A DNA stretch of 5,775 nucleotides, from NCBI GenBank assembly GCA_003506095.1, contig DNWZ01000094.1, positions 1 through 5,775 of the forward strand, written 5' to 3'. A program made the translations under genes and the position numbers. Under the pieces are notes generated by a model. It made no database searches. It was not told where the DNA came from and saw only the letters and a list, made by a program, of their open reading frames with translations. Source of the DNA: Planctomycetaceae bacterium. GTDB lineage: Bacteria; Planctomycetota; Planctomycetia; Pirellulales; Pirellulaceae. Positions 1 through 5,775 of the stretch are shown piece by piece. How positions within the stretch are numbered: the stretch's first letter is position 1; every line of letters begins with the position of its first letter.

Positions 1-2103
1 TGTTATTGCTTGGGGATCACCAGCGTCGACCCTTCGCGTGGCGATTTGTTGTTTGAAAGATTTATCAGTCGCGAACGGAACGAAGCACCCGATATTGACG
101 TCGATTTTGAACACCAGCGGCGCGAAGAGGTGTTGCAATATTTATATGAAAAGTATGGTCGCGATTCGGCTGGGATGACAGCGGCAGTAACCACCTACCG
201 CGCTCGCAGCGCGCTGCGCGAAGTCGGCAAGGCACTCGGCGTATCGGCCGATCGCATCGACGCGCTGGCAAAGCTAGTCGGCAGCTACAGCGTCGAACTG
301 CAATTCGCCGATCGATGTCGCGACGTCGGCATCGAAACGCAATCGCCGATCGGCCAGCGGTTTGTCGAGTTGACACTCACGTTGATCGGCTTTCCGCGGC
401 ATTTGTCCCAGCATAGTGGCGGCATGGTGATGACTGCAGGCAGTTTGTGTGAGCTCTGTCCCGTCGAAAACGCTTCGATGCCCGGCAGGACCGTCATCCA
501 GTGGGACAAAGACGACCTAGATGAACTGGGGATCTTGAAGGTCGATGTACTGTCGCTAGGAATGCTGTCGGCCATTCGACGCTGTTTTGAATTGGTCGAG
601 AAACATCATAACCGCAAGCTCACACTATCGTCCGTCCCGCCCGATGACACCGCGACTTATGATATGATTTGCGAAGCGGATACGATCGGAGTTTTTCAGA
701 TCGAGAGCCGAGCGCAGATGAGCATGTTGCCTCGATTGCGGCCGCGTTGCTTTTATGATTTGGTGATCGAAGTTGCAATCGTTCGCCCTGGGCCGATCCA
801 AGGCAATATGGTTCATCCGTTCTTGGCGGCGCGCGAGAATCCGTCGCTTGCGAAATACCCGACCGAAGCGATCCGCGGCGTGTTGGAAAAAACGCTGGGT
901 GTCCCTTTGTTTCAGGAACAGGCGATGCGATTAGCCGTCGTCGCCGCTGGGTTCACTCCGGGCGAAGCCGATCAACTGCGGCGTGCCATGGCGGCATGGC
1001 GACGTCCCGGAGTGATCGATCGGTTTCGTACCAAGTTGATCGAGGGGATGGCGGCAAACGGCCTGACGGGCGAGTTTGCTGAGCATGTGTTTAACCAGAT
1101 TCGCGGTTTCGGTGAGTATGGCTTTCCGGAATCTCACGCTGCCAGTTTCGCATTATTGGTTTATGCATCCTGTTATCTTAAACGACATTATCCGGCGGCG
1201 TTTTGTGCGGCGCTGTTGAACAGTCAACCGATGGGTTTTTATGCCCCGTCGCAATTGGTGGCCGATGCGAAACGCCACGGTGTCGAAGTGTGTGCGCCGG
1301 ATGTAAACCGCAGCGACTGGGACTGTACGCTTTTTGCAAACAGCCAATCAGCGACCGCTGCGAACAAGATGGGTCCAATGGCGTTGCGATTGGGTCTGAG
1401 AATGATCAAAGGACTGTCTGTCGAATCGGCACAGCGAATTGTCGACGAGCGGAATGCGGCCGGTGAGTTTCTCGATTTGGCCGATTTGAAGCGCCGTGTC
1501 GGGTTGTCCCAAGGTGTGTTGACGATTCTTGCTGATGCCGATGCGCTGGCCAGTCTGACTCGCGATCGCAGAGCGGCGATCTGGCAATCGTTGGCTCAAG
1601 AGAAAACATCCTGCCACACGCCGCTGCTCGATTCATTGGATGGCGAAGGCGATGATTTGGTCCCTGATGAATTGTTGCCGATGGCGCCAGAGGATGAAGT
1701 GCAGGCCGATTACCAGACGACGGGGCTGAGTTTAAAGGCACACCCGATTTCATTTTTTCGCGATTCGCTGCAGAGTCGCGGCTGTGTGACCGCGGCGGAT
1801 TTGGCAAATTTGCGAGACGGAAGGCGAGTGCGGGTTGGTGGGATTGTGTTGTTAAGACAGCGGCCCAGTACAGCGAAGGGTGTTACGTTTGTGACGTTAG
1901 AGGACGAAACAGGGCCGGTTAATTTGGTCCTGTTTGCTGCAGTTTGGCAGCGTTTTTTTCGTGTGGCGAAAACGAGTAATGCGTGGTTGGTTGAGGGTGA
2001 CTTGCAGAATCAGAAGGGCGTGATTCATGTGGTGGTTGGTAATATCGAAGACTTGGGTGAGGAGTTGAACGGGATTAAGGTTTCTAGTCGGGATTTTCGG
2101 TAG
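1..2103 (+). CDS. dnaE2: Error-prone DNA polymerase DnaE2 (C-family), 5'-truncated by window edge
   Basis: This is the C-terminal 700 codons of a C-family DNA polymerase alpha subunit of the DnaE2 type. The frame is open from base 1 (Cys-Tyr-Cys-Leu-Gly-Ile-Thr), so the TTG at 10 is an internal Leu and the PHP domain lies off the window; DnaE2 is usually about 1,050 residues. The palm motif PDIDVDFEHQRREEV puts two catalytic Asp codons at 97-99 and 103-105. The third is in KVDVLSLG at 544-546. The fingers segment VFQIESRAQMSMLPRL and RPGPIQG follow at about 688-800. The helix-hairpin-helix region (LRMIKGLSVESAQRI) is near 1393-1440 and an OB fold (RVRVGGIVLLRQRP to about the end) starts near 1820. 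The protein ends in SRDFR, as DnaE2 proteins commonly do, so the 3' end is intact. Family knowledge: DnaE2 works with ImuB and ImuA in SOS-induced translesion synthesis. No SOS box is visible because the promoter is outside. DnaE1 is less likely, given EHQRREE after the aspartates and this C-terminus. Confidence 0.95.
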   Translation, partial: CYCLGITSVDPSRGDLLFERFISRERNEAPDIDVDFEHQRREEVLQYLYEKYGRDSAGMTAAVTTYRARSALREVGKALGVSADRIDALAKLVGSYSVELQFADRCRDVGIETQSPIGQRFVELTLTLIGFPRHLSQHSGGMVMTAGSLCELCPVENASMPGRTVIQWDKDDLDELGILKVDVLSLGMLSAIRRCFELVEKHHNRKLTLSSVPPDDTATYDMICEADTIGVFQIESRAQMSMLPRLRPRCFYDLVIEVAIVRPGPIQGNMVHPFLAARENPSLAKYPTEAIRGVLEKTLGVPLFQEQAMRLAVVAAGFTPGEADQLRRAMAAWRRPGVIDRFRTKLIEGMAANGLTGEFAEHVFNQIRGFGEYGFPESHAASFALLVYASCYLKRHYPAAFCAALLNSQPMGFYAPSQLVADAKRHGVEVCAPDVNRSDWDCTLFANSQSATAANKMGPMALRLGLRMIKGLSVESAQRIVDERNAAGEFLDLADLKRRVGLSQGVLTILADADALASLTRDRRAAIWQSLAQEKTSCHTPLLDSLDGEGDDLVPDELLPMAPEDEVQADYQTTGLSLKAHPISFFRDSLQSRGCVTAADLANLRDGRRVRVGGIVLLRQRPSTAKGVTFVTLEDETGPVNLVLFAAVWQRFFRVAKTSNAWLVEGDLQNQKGVIHVVVGNIEDLGEELNGIKVSSRDFR

Positions 2104-2120
2104 GGGGTTTGGGAAGTGTC

Positions 2121-2182
2121 TTACTGATCGGCGGAGCGACCAGCGACCTTTTTACTGATCGGCGGAGCGATCAGCGACTTTG
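2121..2182. repeat. Two tandem copies of a 31-bp palindromic repeat
   Basis: Copy 1 is 2121-2151 and copy 2 is 2152-2182. Over the first 30 positions they differ at only two, C versus T at each. Each copy carries an inverted repeat: a 7-bp arm CTGATCG, the 6-nt loop GCGGAG, then CGATCAG in copy 2 or CGACCAG in copy 1. The pair fills nearly the whole junction between dnaE2 and the convergent ArsI-like gene. Copy 2 overlaps the last codons and the stop of that gene. It looks like a unit of a dispersed intergenic repeat family, but only these two copies are in the window, so dispersal is inferred. Confidence 0.85.
2124..2174. terminator. Possible weak shared transcription end: two hairpins between convergent genes
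   Basis: The hairpin arms are 2124-2130/2137-2143 and 2155-2161/2168-2174. On the + strand each hairpin is followed, after a few bases, by a T-rich run (CCTTTTT after copy 1, CTTTGTTTGT after copy 2), which could help end dnaE2 transcription. On the - strand no T-run follows, so a classical intrinsic terminator for the four-gene set is not seen. The stems are short and the T-runs are offset from them. The position between convergent genes supports a role in transcript ending or 3'-end protection, but this is tentative. Confidence 0.25.
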
Positions 2183-3034
2183 TTTGTAGGTTTCGATGTG
2201 GGTTTCTCGCATCGCGATTCCGTCGTGTACGAAGCAGGGCGGGTCGTCGTATTTTAGTAGGCGAAGGCCAGAAAGTGTCGATGCGGAAACAAGCTGCATC
2301 AGTTCGTCTTTTGCGGGAACGAACTTGACCACCGCTCCAGGACCGGAAAGTTCGGGAGTCGAATGCTCTTTTTCGCCACTTAACATCTGCAGCAGCAAAC
2401 GACCGCCGGGCTTGAGGACTCGTGTCGCTTCGGCGATCAACCGCTGGCGGTCTTCCGGCAAAGTTGGCAGGTTGAAAGAGCCACGCAAGTGCACCTCATC
2501 CACTGAATCATCACACGCGTCGATGCGAACGGGGATCGGTGTACCGAGACGATGCTGCCAGACGACGGCGTCATCGGGCAGGGTGCTGCTGGTCATCACT
2601 TCCAAGCTCTGCCCAACGCCTCGGCGGTCGAGCGAATCGTCATCCAGTGTATAGAATTCCCATAAGGTGTTATCTGGGTCTTGAACCCAAAACTTCGTCT
2701 GCTTGGCATAGCAGCATTCCACGCCTTCCTCTCGTTGCGAACGCACACCTCGTTTCTCAAGCCGCTCTTGCGTGGCCACCAATTGACGCGCGTTCCCGAG
2801 CCGGATTCCTAAGTGGTTGAGCGTGCCGCCGCCCGATTTTCCATTGGGTTCAAGCGAAAGAACCAGTGGCGGTTGGTCTGTTTCAAACTTGGCATAGTCG
2901 CTTCGTTGTTTCGCTGGCGAGCGATCAAACAGAATCTCATAGAAACGAACGGATCGTTCTAAGTTGGTAACGTTCAATGAGATGTGAAATCGAACCAACG
3001 GAACGATTGTCGGCAGAGAGATACTTGTAGTCAT
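2171..3034 (-). CDS. ArsI/CadI-like VOC-fold metalloprotein fused to a partial methyltransferase-like domain
   Basis: This is a 287-aa two-part protein. Residues about 14-132 form a vicinal-oxygen-chelate domain of the ArsI/CadI type, recognisable by RFHISLNVTNLERSVRFYE, YAKFETDQPPLVLSL, GGTLNHLGIRL and VECCYAKQTKFWVQDP. The expected metal ligands are present as H17, H74 and E126. The Cys pair C107-C108 matches the arsenical-binding pair of ArsI, and the spacings fit the family closely. ArsI enzymes are Fe(II) dioxygenases that cleave the C-As bond of trivalent organoarsenicals; CadI relatives are cadmium-induced. ArsI/CadI proteins usually run about 120-165 aa. The extra residues from about 146 to 284 resemble the second half of a class I methyltransferase (RVLKPGGRLLLQML at 205-218, then CFVHDGIAMRETHIETYK). 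No GxGxG SAM-binding loop is visible. Two further cysteines (C174, C267) lie in this part. The ATG at 3034 has AGGAA 7 nt upstream. The gene is last in the set, 26 nt after the transporter. Its C-terminal Ser-Arg and stop come from a repeat copy. VOC assignment is strong; substrate is inferred. Confidence 0.85.
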   Translation of the reverse strand: MTTSISLPTIVPLVRFHISLNVTNLERSVRFYEILFDRSPAKQRSDYAKFETDQPPLVLSLEPNGKSGGGTLNHLGIRLGNARQLVATQERLEKRGVRSQREEGVECCYAKQTKFWVQDPDNTLWEFYTLDDDSLDRRGVGQSLEVMTSSTLPDDAVVWQHRLGTPIPVRIDACDDSVDEVHLRGSFNLPTLPEDRQRLIAEATRVLKPGGRLLLQMLSGEKEHSTPELSGPGAVVKFVPAKDELMQLVSASTLSGLRLLKYDDPPCFVHDGIAMRETHIETYKQSR

Positions 3035-3041
3035 GAAATGA

Positions 3042-3046
3042 TTCCT
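3042..3046 (-). promoter_or_regulatory. Ribosome binding site of the ArsI-like gene
   Basis: AGGAA on the minus strand ends 7 nt before the ATG at 3034-3032, inside the 26-nt gap after the transporter stop. It supports this ATG over the in-frame TTG at Leu13, even though the latter would give a length nearer to that of typical ArsI proteins. Confidence 0.6.
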
Positions 3047-3060
3047 GTTCGGATAAGTTC

Positions 3061-4314
3061 TTATGTGGATTGAAGATTCGATTTTGGCATGGGCGTGAGT
3101 GCTGCGGTTGCCGCCATGACAAGTGTAAGAACAGCCAGTATCAAAAAAATAAATGTATAGGATGTGGTGGCTCGCTTGCTAGCCGAGAAGACGATCGGCC
3201 CAGCCGCCGATGCAAACACGGTTAGCATTTGGGCGACGCCTTGGATTCGTCCTAGTTCGCGATTTCCGTACAATTTACCCCAAGTCGTGAAAAACAGCAG
3301 GGCCACAGCCCCTGATGCGATGCCTAGGCCGACGCCGTACGTGTAGGCATGCCAAACTTGGGTGGCTTGGGTCAGCCCGACCAGCGAGATCGAAGTTACA
3401 AACAGGCATACCGCCAATAATCGGTTCAGAGGCACATAATTAACAAGCCAGCCGAAAAAGAATTTCGCACAAACGGCGACGACTGTAACGACAGACAAGA
3501 TGTTAAAGTACAAGTCGCGATCAAATCCACGTTCGCTGAAGATATCTTCATTAAATAAAGCGACGCCTGAATAGATCATCCCCCACAACGAAATCGTCAA
3601 ACTGAATGTCCAAAACGCAGGCGTGCGAAGTGCTTGGGAAAGTGTAAAACCCGTTGTTTCGGAACCTGCTTGGATCGTTTCGGGCGACGAGCTCTTTGAT
3701 CGCAGCAGCGTTCCGCACAGCGAAATCGCAATAAGCGAGAATCCGATGCCGGCCCAAATGGTACGCCATGAAGCGTCGTCCCAAGTGAACGCCCAACCGA
3801 CACCTTTGATTAATCCCAAATGAAACGGGGCCGAAAGAACGGAGTACCACGCCATCGCCATTCCAAGCCGTTGGGCGGAGAATGATTTCGCGACAATCGT
3901 GATACTTACAACCGAAAGCGCGCTCTGGCCAAGGCCTCGCGTCAAAGTAATCGCAACCGCCAGTGCCCACAAACTGCTGACCTGGCTCATCCCAATCACG
4001 ACCACGCCCAACAAGATAAGATTCACGGCCAAAACCCATCGTCGATCGTATCGGTCAAAAAGCCATCCGATCGGGATGCAGAAAGCCGATCCGATGATTG
4101 TCGCCCAGAAATTGATGGTTGCAAACAGAACTCGACCATCGGGCGTCGACAATTGAAAGTCTTTCAGCAGTGGTTCTGTGACCATTCCCAATCCATGCGT
4201 GCGGCCTGGGTAAGTCGCTGCCATTGCGATGGCACCAACCAGCACGACGATAAAGTCTGCATACCAATCGTCCGACCGTTGCTTGGAATCGATGGCAATT
4301 GTCGCGGCACTCAT
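3061..4314 (-). CDS. Major facilitator superfamily (MFS) transporter, substrate unknown
   Basis: This 417-aa inner-membrane protein is of normal length for a 12-helix MFS carrier. A short polar N-terminus (to about residue 18) precedes hydrophobic segments at about 20-40, 62-84, 93-113 and 115-140, with a second bundle after a polar central loop near 205-230. Motif A between helices 2 and 3 is clear: GWLFDRYDRRWVL at 83-95. The second half carries WGKLYGNRELGRIQG, the equivalent loop seen in carriers resembling the monocarboxylate and oxalate:formate antiporter branch. That branch assignment comes from the look of the sequence and is not certain. The start overlaps the upstream oxygenase stop as ATGA. 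There is no good Shine-Dalgarno before it, which suggests translational coupling. It does not obviously match the known arsenic MFS proteins (ArsJ, ArsK), although its neighbour is ArsI-like. Transport of the oxygenase or lyase substrate or product is an inference from context. Confidence 0.9.
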   Translation of the reverse strand: MSAATIAIDSKQRSDDWYADFIVVLVGAIAMAATYPGRTHGLGMVTEPLLKDFQLSTPDGRVLFATINFWATIIGSAFCIPIGWLFDRYDRRWVLAVNLILLGVVVIGMSQVSSLWALAVAITLTRGLGQSALSVVSITIVAKSFSAQRLGMAMAWYSVLSAPFHLGLIKGVGWAFTWDDASWRTIWAGIGFSLIAISLCGTLLRSKSSSPETIQAGSETTGFTLSQALRTPAFWTFSLTISLWGMIYSGVALFNEDIFSERGFDRDLYFNILSVVTVVAVCAKFFFGWLVNYVPLNRLLAVCLFVTSISLVGLTQATQVWHAYTYGVGLGIASGAVALLFFTTWGKLYGNRELGRIQGVAQMLTVFASAAGPIVFSASKRATTSYTFIFLILAVLTLVMAATAALTPMPKSNLQST

Positions 4315-5111
4315 TCGAAGAACAGCTCGCTGCGACGCGGTTCAGGATACCTTGCGCGGATCCAATCGTGAAACTTCTTGTAATGCGATTCGTACTGGTC
4401 TCCCCCGTCAGACAACGCGTTGTAGCTGATAAAGTAGCCGCGGCGGGCGATCCCACTCAGGTTAGCGGCTGACTGGTGAGGAACAAAGCACGAGAAAATC
4501 GCCATGTCACCCCGGTCCATCACTAAAGACTGGGGATCGTTTGGAAATTGATTCGAATCAAGAACGTGATGCTGTGTATCGTAAGGCGAAAGATAGCCGC
4601 GTTTGTGCTCGCCCAAAAAGAACTCTGTCGCACCGCTGGTTTCGGTAAACGGATCGATCGCAATCAGGATGGTCATGAATGTTTGAGGAAATCCGGGCCA
4701 ACTGATCCAATCTTGATGCAACGTCGCTCCGCTGGCCCCTGGAGGTTTATAGATTAATTTGTCCTTAAACAGACAAGCTGGTTCGCCGTAGATGTCGCTT
4801 AATGGTTGCAATATCCTTCGGTCTTGCGTCACCTGTCGCGCGACGTCAGAAAGATCGACAAACGGATCAAACTTTTCGAAAACCGGTTCTCCGCTTTCGT
4901 AATGACGTGTGAACCGCGTTCTCAGATTGTTCTCATTCAACAGATGCGAGTTTGATTTCAGCACGCGATCCGCATCGTCAGCTAACTGCTGAATCTCGCA
5001 CTGGCTGAATAGACCGCGGATCAACAACACGCCGTCGCGGTGATAATCGGCCAATTGATCTTGCGACAATTGCCACTGCGTTGACTCGATCGTTCTCGTG
5101 TTAGAAGTCAT
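4311..5111 (-). CDS. PhyH family Fe(II)/2-oxoglutarate-dependent oxygenase
   Basis: This is a 266-aa cytosolic protein of the phytanoyl-CoA dioxygenase (PhyH) family, of typical length and apparently intact. The N-terminal LSQDQLADYHRDGVLLIRGLF is the usual family opening. The iron facial triad is visible as H132 and D134 (TLHQDW) and H212 (FVPHQSAANLSG). R223, 11 residues after the distal His, is the expected 2-oxoglutarate carboxylate ligand. K118 in FKDKLIYKPPG may also contact the cosubstrate. Family members hydroxylate varied small molecules using O2 and 2-oxoglutarate, including phytanoyl-CoA, ectoine and halogenation substrates. The Asp at 134 argues for hydroxylation, since PhyH-type halogenases replace it with a small residue. 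The substrate cannot be read from the sequence. The ATG at 5111 lies inside the end of the DUF1559 gene (11-nt overlap), and the TGA overlaps the transporter start by 4 nt, so all three are probably co-translated. Confidence 0.92.
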   Translation of the reverse strand: MTSNTRTIESTQWQLSQDQLADYHRDGVLLIRGLFSQCEIQQLADDADRVLKSNSHLLNENNLRTRFTRHYESGEPVFEKFDPFVDLSDVARQVTQDRRILQPLSDIYGEPACLFKDKLIYKPPGASGATLHQDWISWPGFPQTFMTILIAIDPFTETSGATEFFLGEHKRGYLSPYDTQHHVLDSNQFPNDPQSLVMDRGDMAIFSCFVPHQSAANLSGIARRGYFISYNALSDGGDQYESHYKKFHDWIRARYPEPRRSELFFE

Positions 5112-5775
5112 GTTGAATCACTTCCCCGCCAATCCGAGTTGCAAGATTCCGCCAAATCGCAATGTCGATCGAATCGGAAAGAAAGCGTGTGCTGCCGTCA
5201 CAGAACCAGGTCATAACGCCAGCGGGATGGTTGCTGCGGGCAGTGCTCAGTCCGTGGCCAGAACTGCGCGTCAGTGGATCGGTGCCTATGAAGTTTGCAA
5301 CACAGTCTGGGTGAACTCGATCGTTTGGCGGGTAGTAATGGTTGTAGCTGGCGCATCTCGGTTCGCCAGCAACCCAGGTGTATCCGCGGCGTTGATTGAA
5401 ATTGACACGCAACGATCCGTTGCAGTTGGCGTCGTTGGTTTCCGCGCCTGGATTGACATACATCCGCTGCGGTCGAATCTCGGCTCGCGATGCAACGGTT
5501 GTCGACTCAGGCCCATCGCCGAGCAATCGTTCCGATGCTCCCACCGTGTTGCTGGTTCCATCTTTAATGTCCGTCAGTCGAATGTTGGCTCGTGCATAGA
5601 ACACGCCATCAGCATCCCATGGCGAACCGAGCCAGCCTGTTCTGCCGCGCGTGGTTCCAGTACCAAGACAGAATGCATAGTTCGCCGGCGATAGATCGCC
5701 ATTGATCCCATAAGCATTGCTTGCGACAGCGGTCCCTTTATCGCTGGGGCACAAGAATATCGGTACGAATGTTTG
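5101..5775 (-). CDS. DUF1559 (H-X9-DG) protein, N-terminus beyond window
   Basis: This is the C-terminal 224 codons of a DUF1559 protein, a prepilin-like planctomycete family usually of about 300-350 aa. The frame is open to the window edge (Gln-Thr-Phe-Val-Pro-Ile-Phe-Leu-Cys-Pro-Ser-Asp), so the TTG at 5754 is an internal Leu. The prepilin-type N-terminal signal and helix that the family carries would lie off the window. Visible family marks are FLCPSDKG, NYAFCLGTG, DGTSNTVGASERLLG and the name-giving H-X9-DG motif (HPAGVMTWFCDG, His codon 5229-5227). These are followed by STRFLSDSIDIAIWRNLATR and GGEV. The family is thought to form extracellular or pseudopilus-like structures, and the role of individual members is unknown. 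Its stop overlaps the PhyH start by 11 nt (5101-5111), so it appears to lead the four-gene set. The operon promoter must be upstream, outside the window. Confidence 0.93.
   Translation of the reverse strand, partial: QTFVPIFLCPSDKGTAVASNAYGINGDLSPANYAFCLGTGTTRGRTGWLGSPWDADGVFYARANIRLTDIKDGTSNTVGASERLLGDGPESTTVASRAEIRPQRMYVNPGAETNDANCNGSLRVNFNQRRGYTWVAGEPRCASYNHYYPPNDRVHPDCVANFIGTDPLTRSSGHGLSTARSNHPAGVMTWFCDGSTRFLSDSIDIAIWRNLATRIGGEVIQHDF
5121..5127 (-). promoter_or_regulatory. Possible ribosome binding site of the PhyH gene within the DUF1559 coding end
   Basis: The purine run GGGGAAG on the minus strand lies 9 nt before the ATG at 5111-5109 and is also coding for the last residues of the DUF1559 protein. 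It is a moderate match to a Shine-Dalgarno sequence and supports this start. Confidence 0.4.

Noticed and set aside
10..12. TTG at 10 as the real start of the polymerase gene
   Set aside because: The frame is open upstream and codes for conserved polymerase residues (Cys-Tyr-Cys-Leu-Gly-Ile-Thr); the active-site region directly follows, so the true start is far upstream.
1406..1807. 133-codon minus-strand frame opposite dnaE2
   Set aside because: It is antisense to the conserved polymerase C-terminal region and its composition is typical of a shadow frame.
2121..2182. Minimal CRISPR array
   Set aside because: There are only two copies, directly abutting at a 31-bp period, with no spacers between them and no cas gene nearby.
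2196..2654. 152-codon + strand frame opposite the ArsI-like gene
   Set aside because: It is Ser/Arg-rich with no recognisable motif, while the opposite strand encodes clear VOC and methyltransferase-like sequence.
3551..4039. 162-codon minus-strand frame inside the transporter
   Set aside because: It overlaps the MFS gene in another frame, lacks family features and shows no ribosome binding site; the MFS frame is conserved throughout.
3061..4314. Assignment of the transporter as ArsJ or ArsK
   Set aside because: Apart from the ArsI-like neighbour there is no supporting sequence signature, and its partner genes (for example gapdh for arsJ) are absent.
5098..5694. 198-codon + strand reading frame opposite the DUF1559 gene
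   Set aside because: It is antisense to a well-supported DUF1559 sequence, has no recognisable domain and looks like a compositional shadow.

Overview
The window looks like planctomycete DNA, most likely a Rhodopirellula/Blastopirellula-type relative. The main evidence is a DUF1559 (H-X9-DG) protein at the right edge, a family hugely expanded in Planctomycetes. Codon usage is of moderate GC. The genus-level guess is inference.

Left part (1-2103, + strand): the C-terminal two thirds of dnaE2, the error-prone replicative-type polymerase of the ImuA-ImuB-DnaE2 damage-mutagenesis system. Its 5' end lies off the window. The catalytic aspartates, the helix-hairpin-helix region, the OB fold and the natural C-terminus are all present.

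Middle (2104-2182): a short junction between convergent genes, filled by two tandem copies of a 31-bp hairpin-forming repeat. The second copy runs into the 3' end of the minus-strand gene and supplies its stop codon.

Right part (2171-5775, - strand): four tightly packed genes, read right to left. They are a DUF1559 protein (N-terminus off the window), a PhyH-type Fe(II)/2-oxoglutarate oxygenase, a 12-TM-type major facilitator transporter, and a 287-aa protein with an ArsI/CadI-like VOC domain followed by the second half of a class I methyltransferase. The junctions are an 11-nt overlap, a 4-nt ATGA overlap and a 26-nt gap, so a single transcript is likely. The last protein keeps the His/His/Glu metal triad and the Cys-Cys pair of C-As lyases. 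The set therefore reads as a possible operon for oxidising, transporting and cleaving a small molecule, perhaps an organoarsenical or another thiophilic-metal compound. That functional reading is a hypothesis. No arsR-type regulator, promoter or other ars gene is visible. No tRNA, rRNA, CRISPR array or insertion sequence was seen, and no gene-free stretch exceeds 300 bases.
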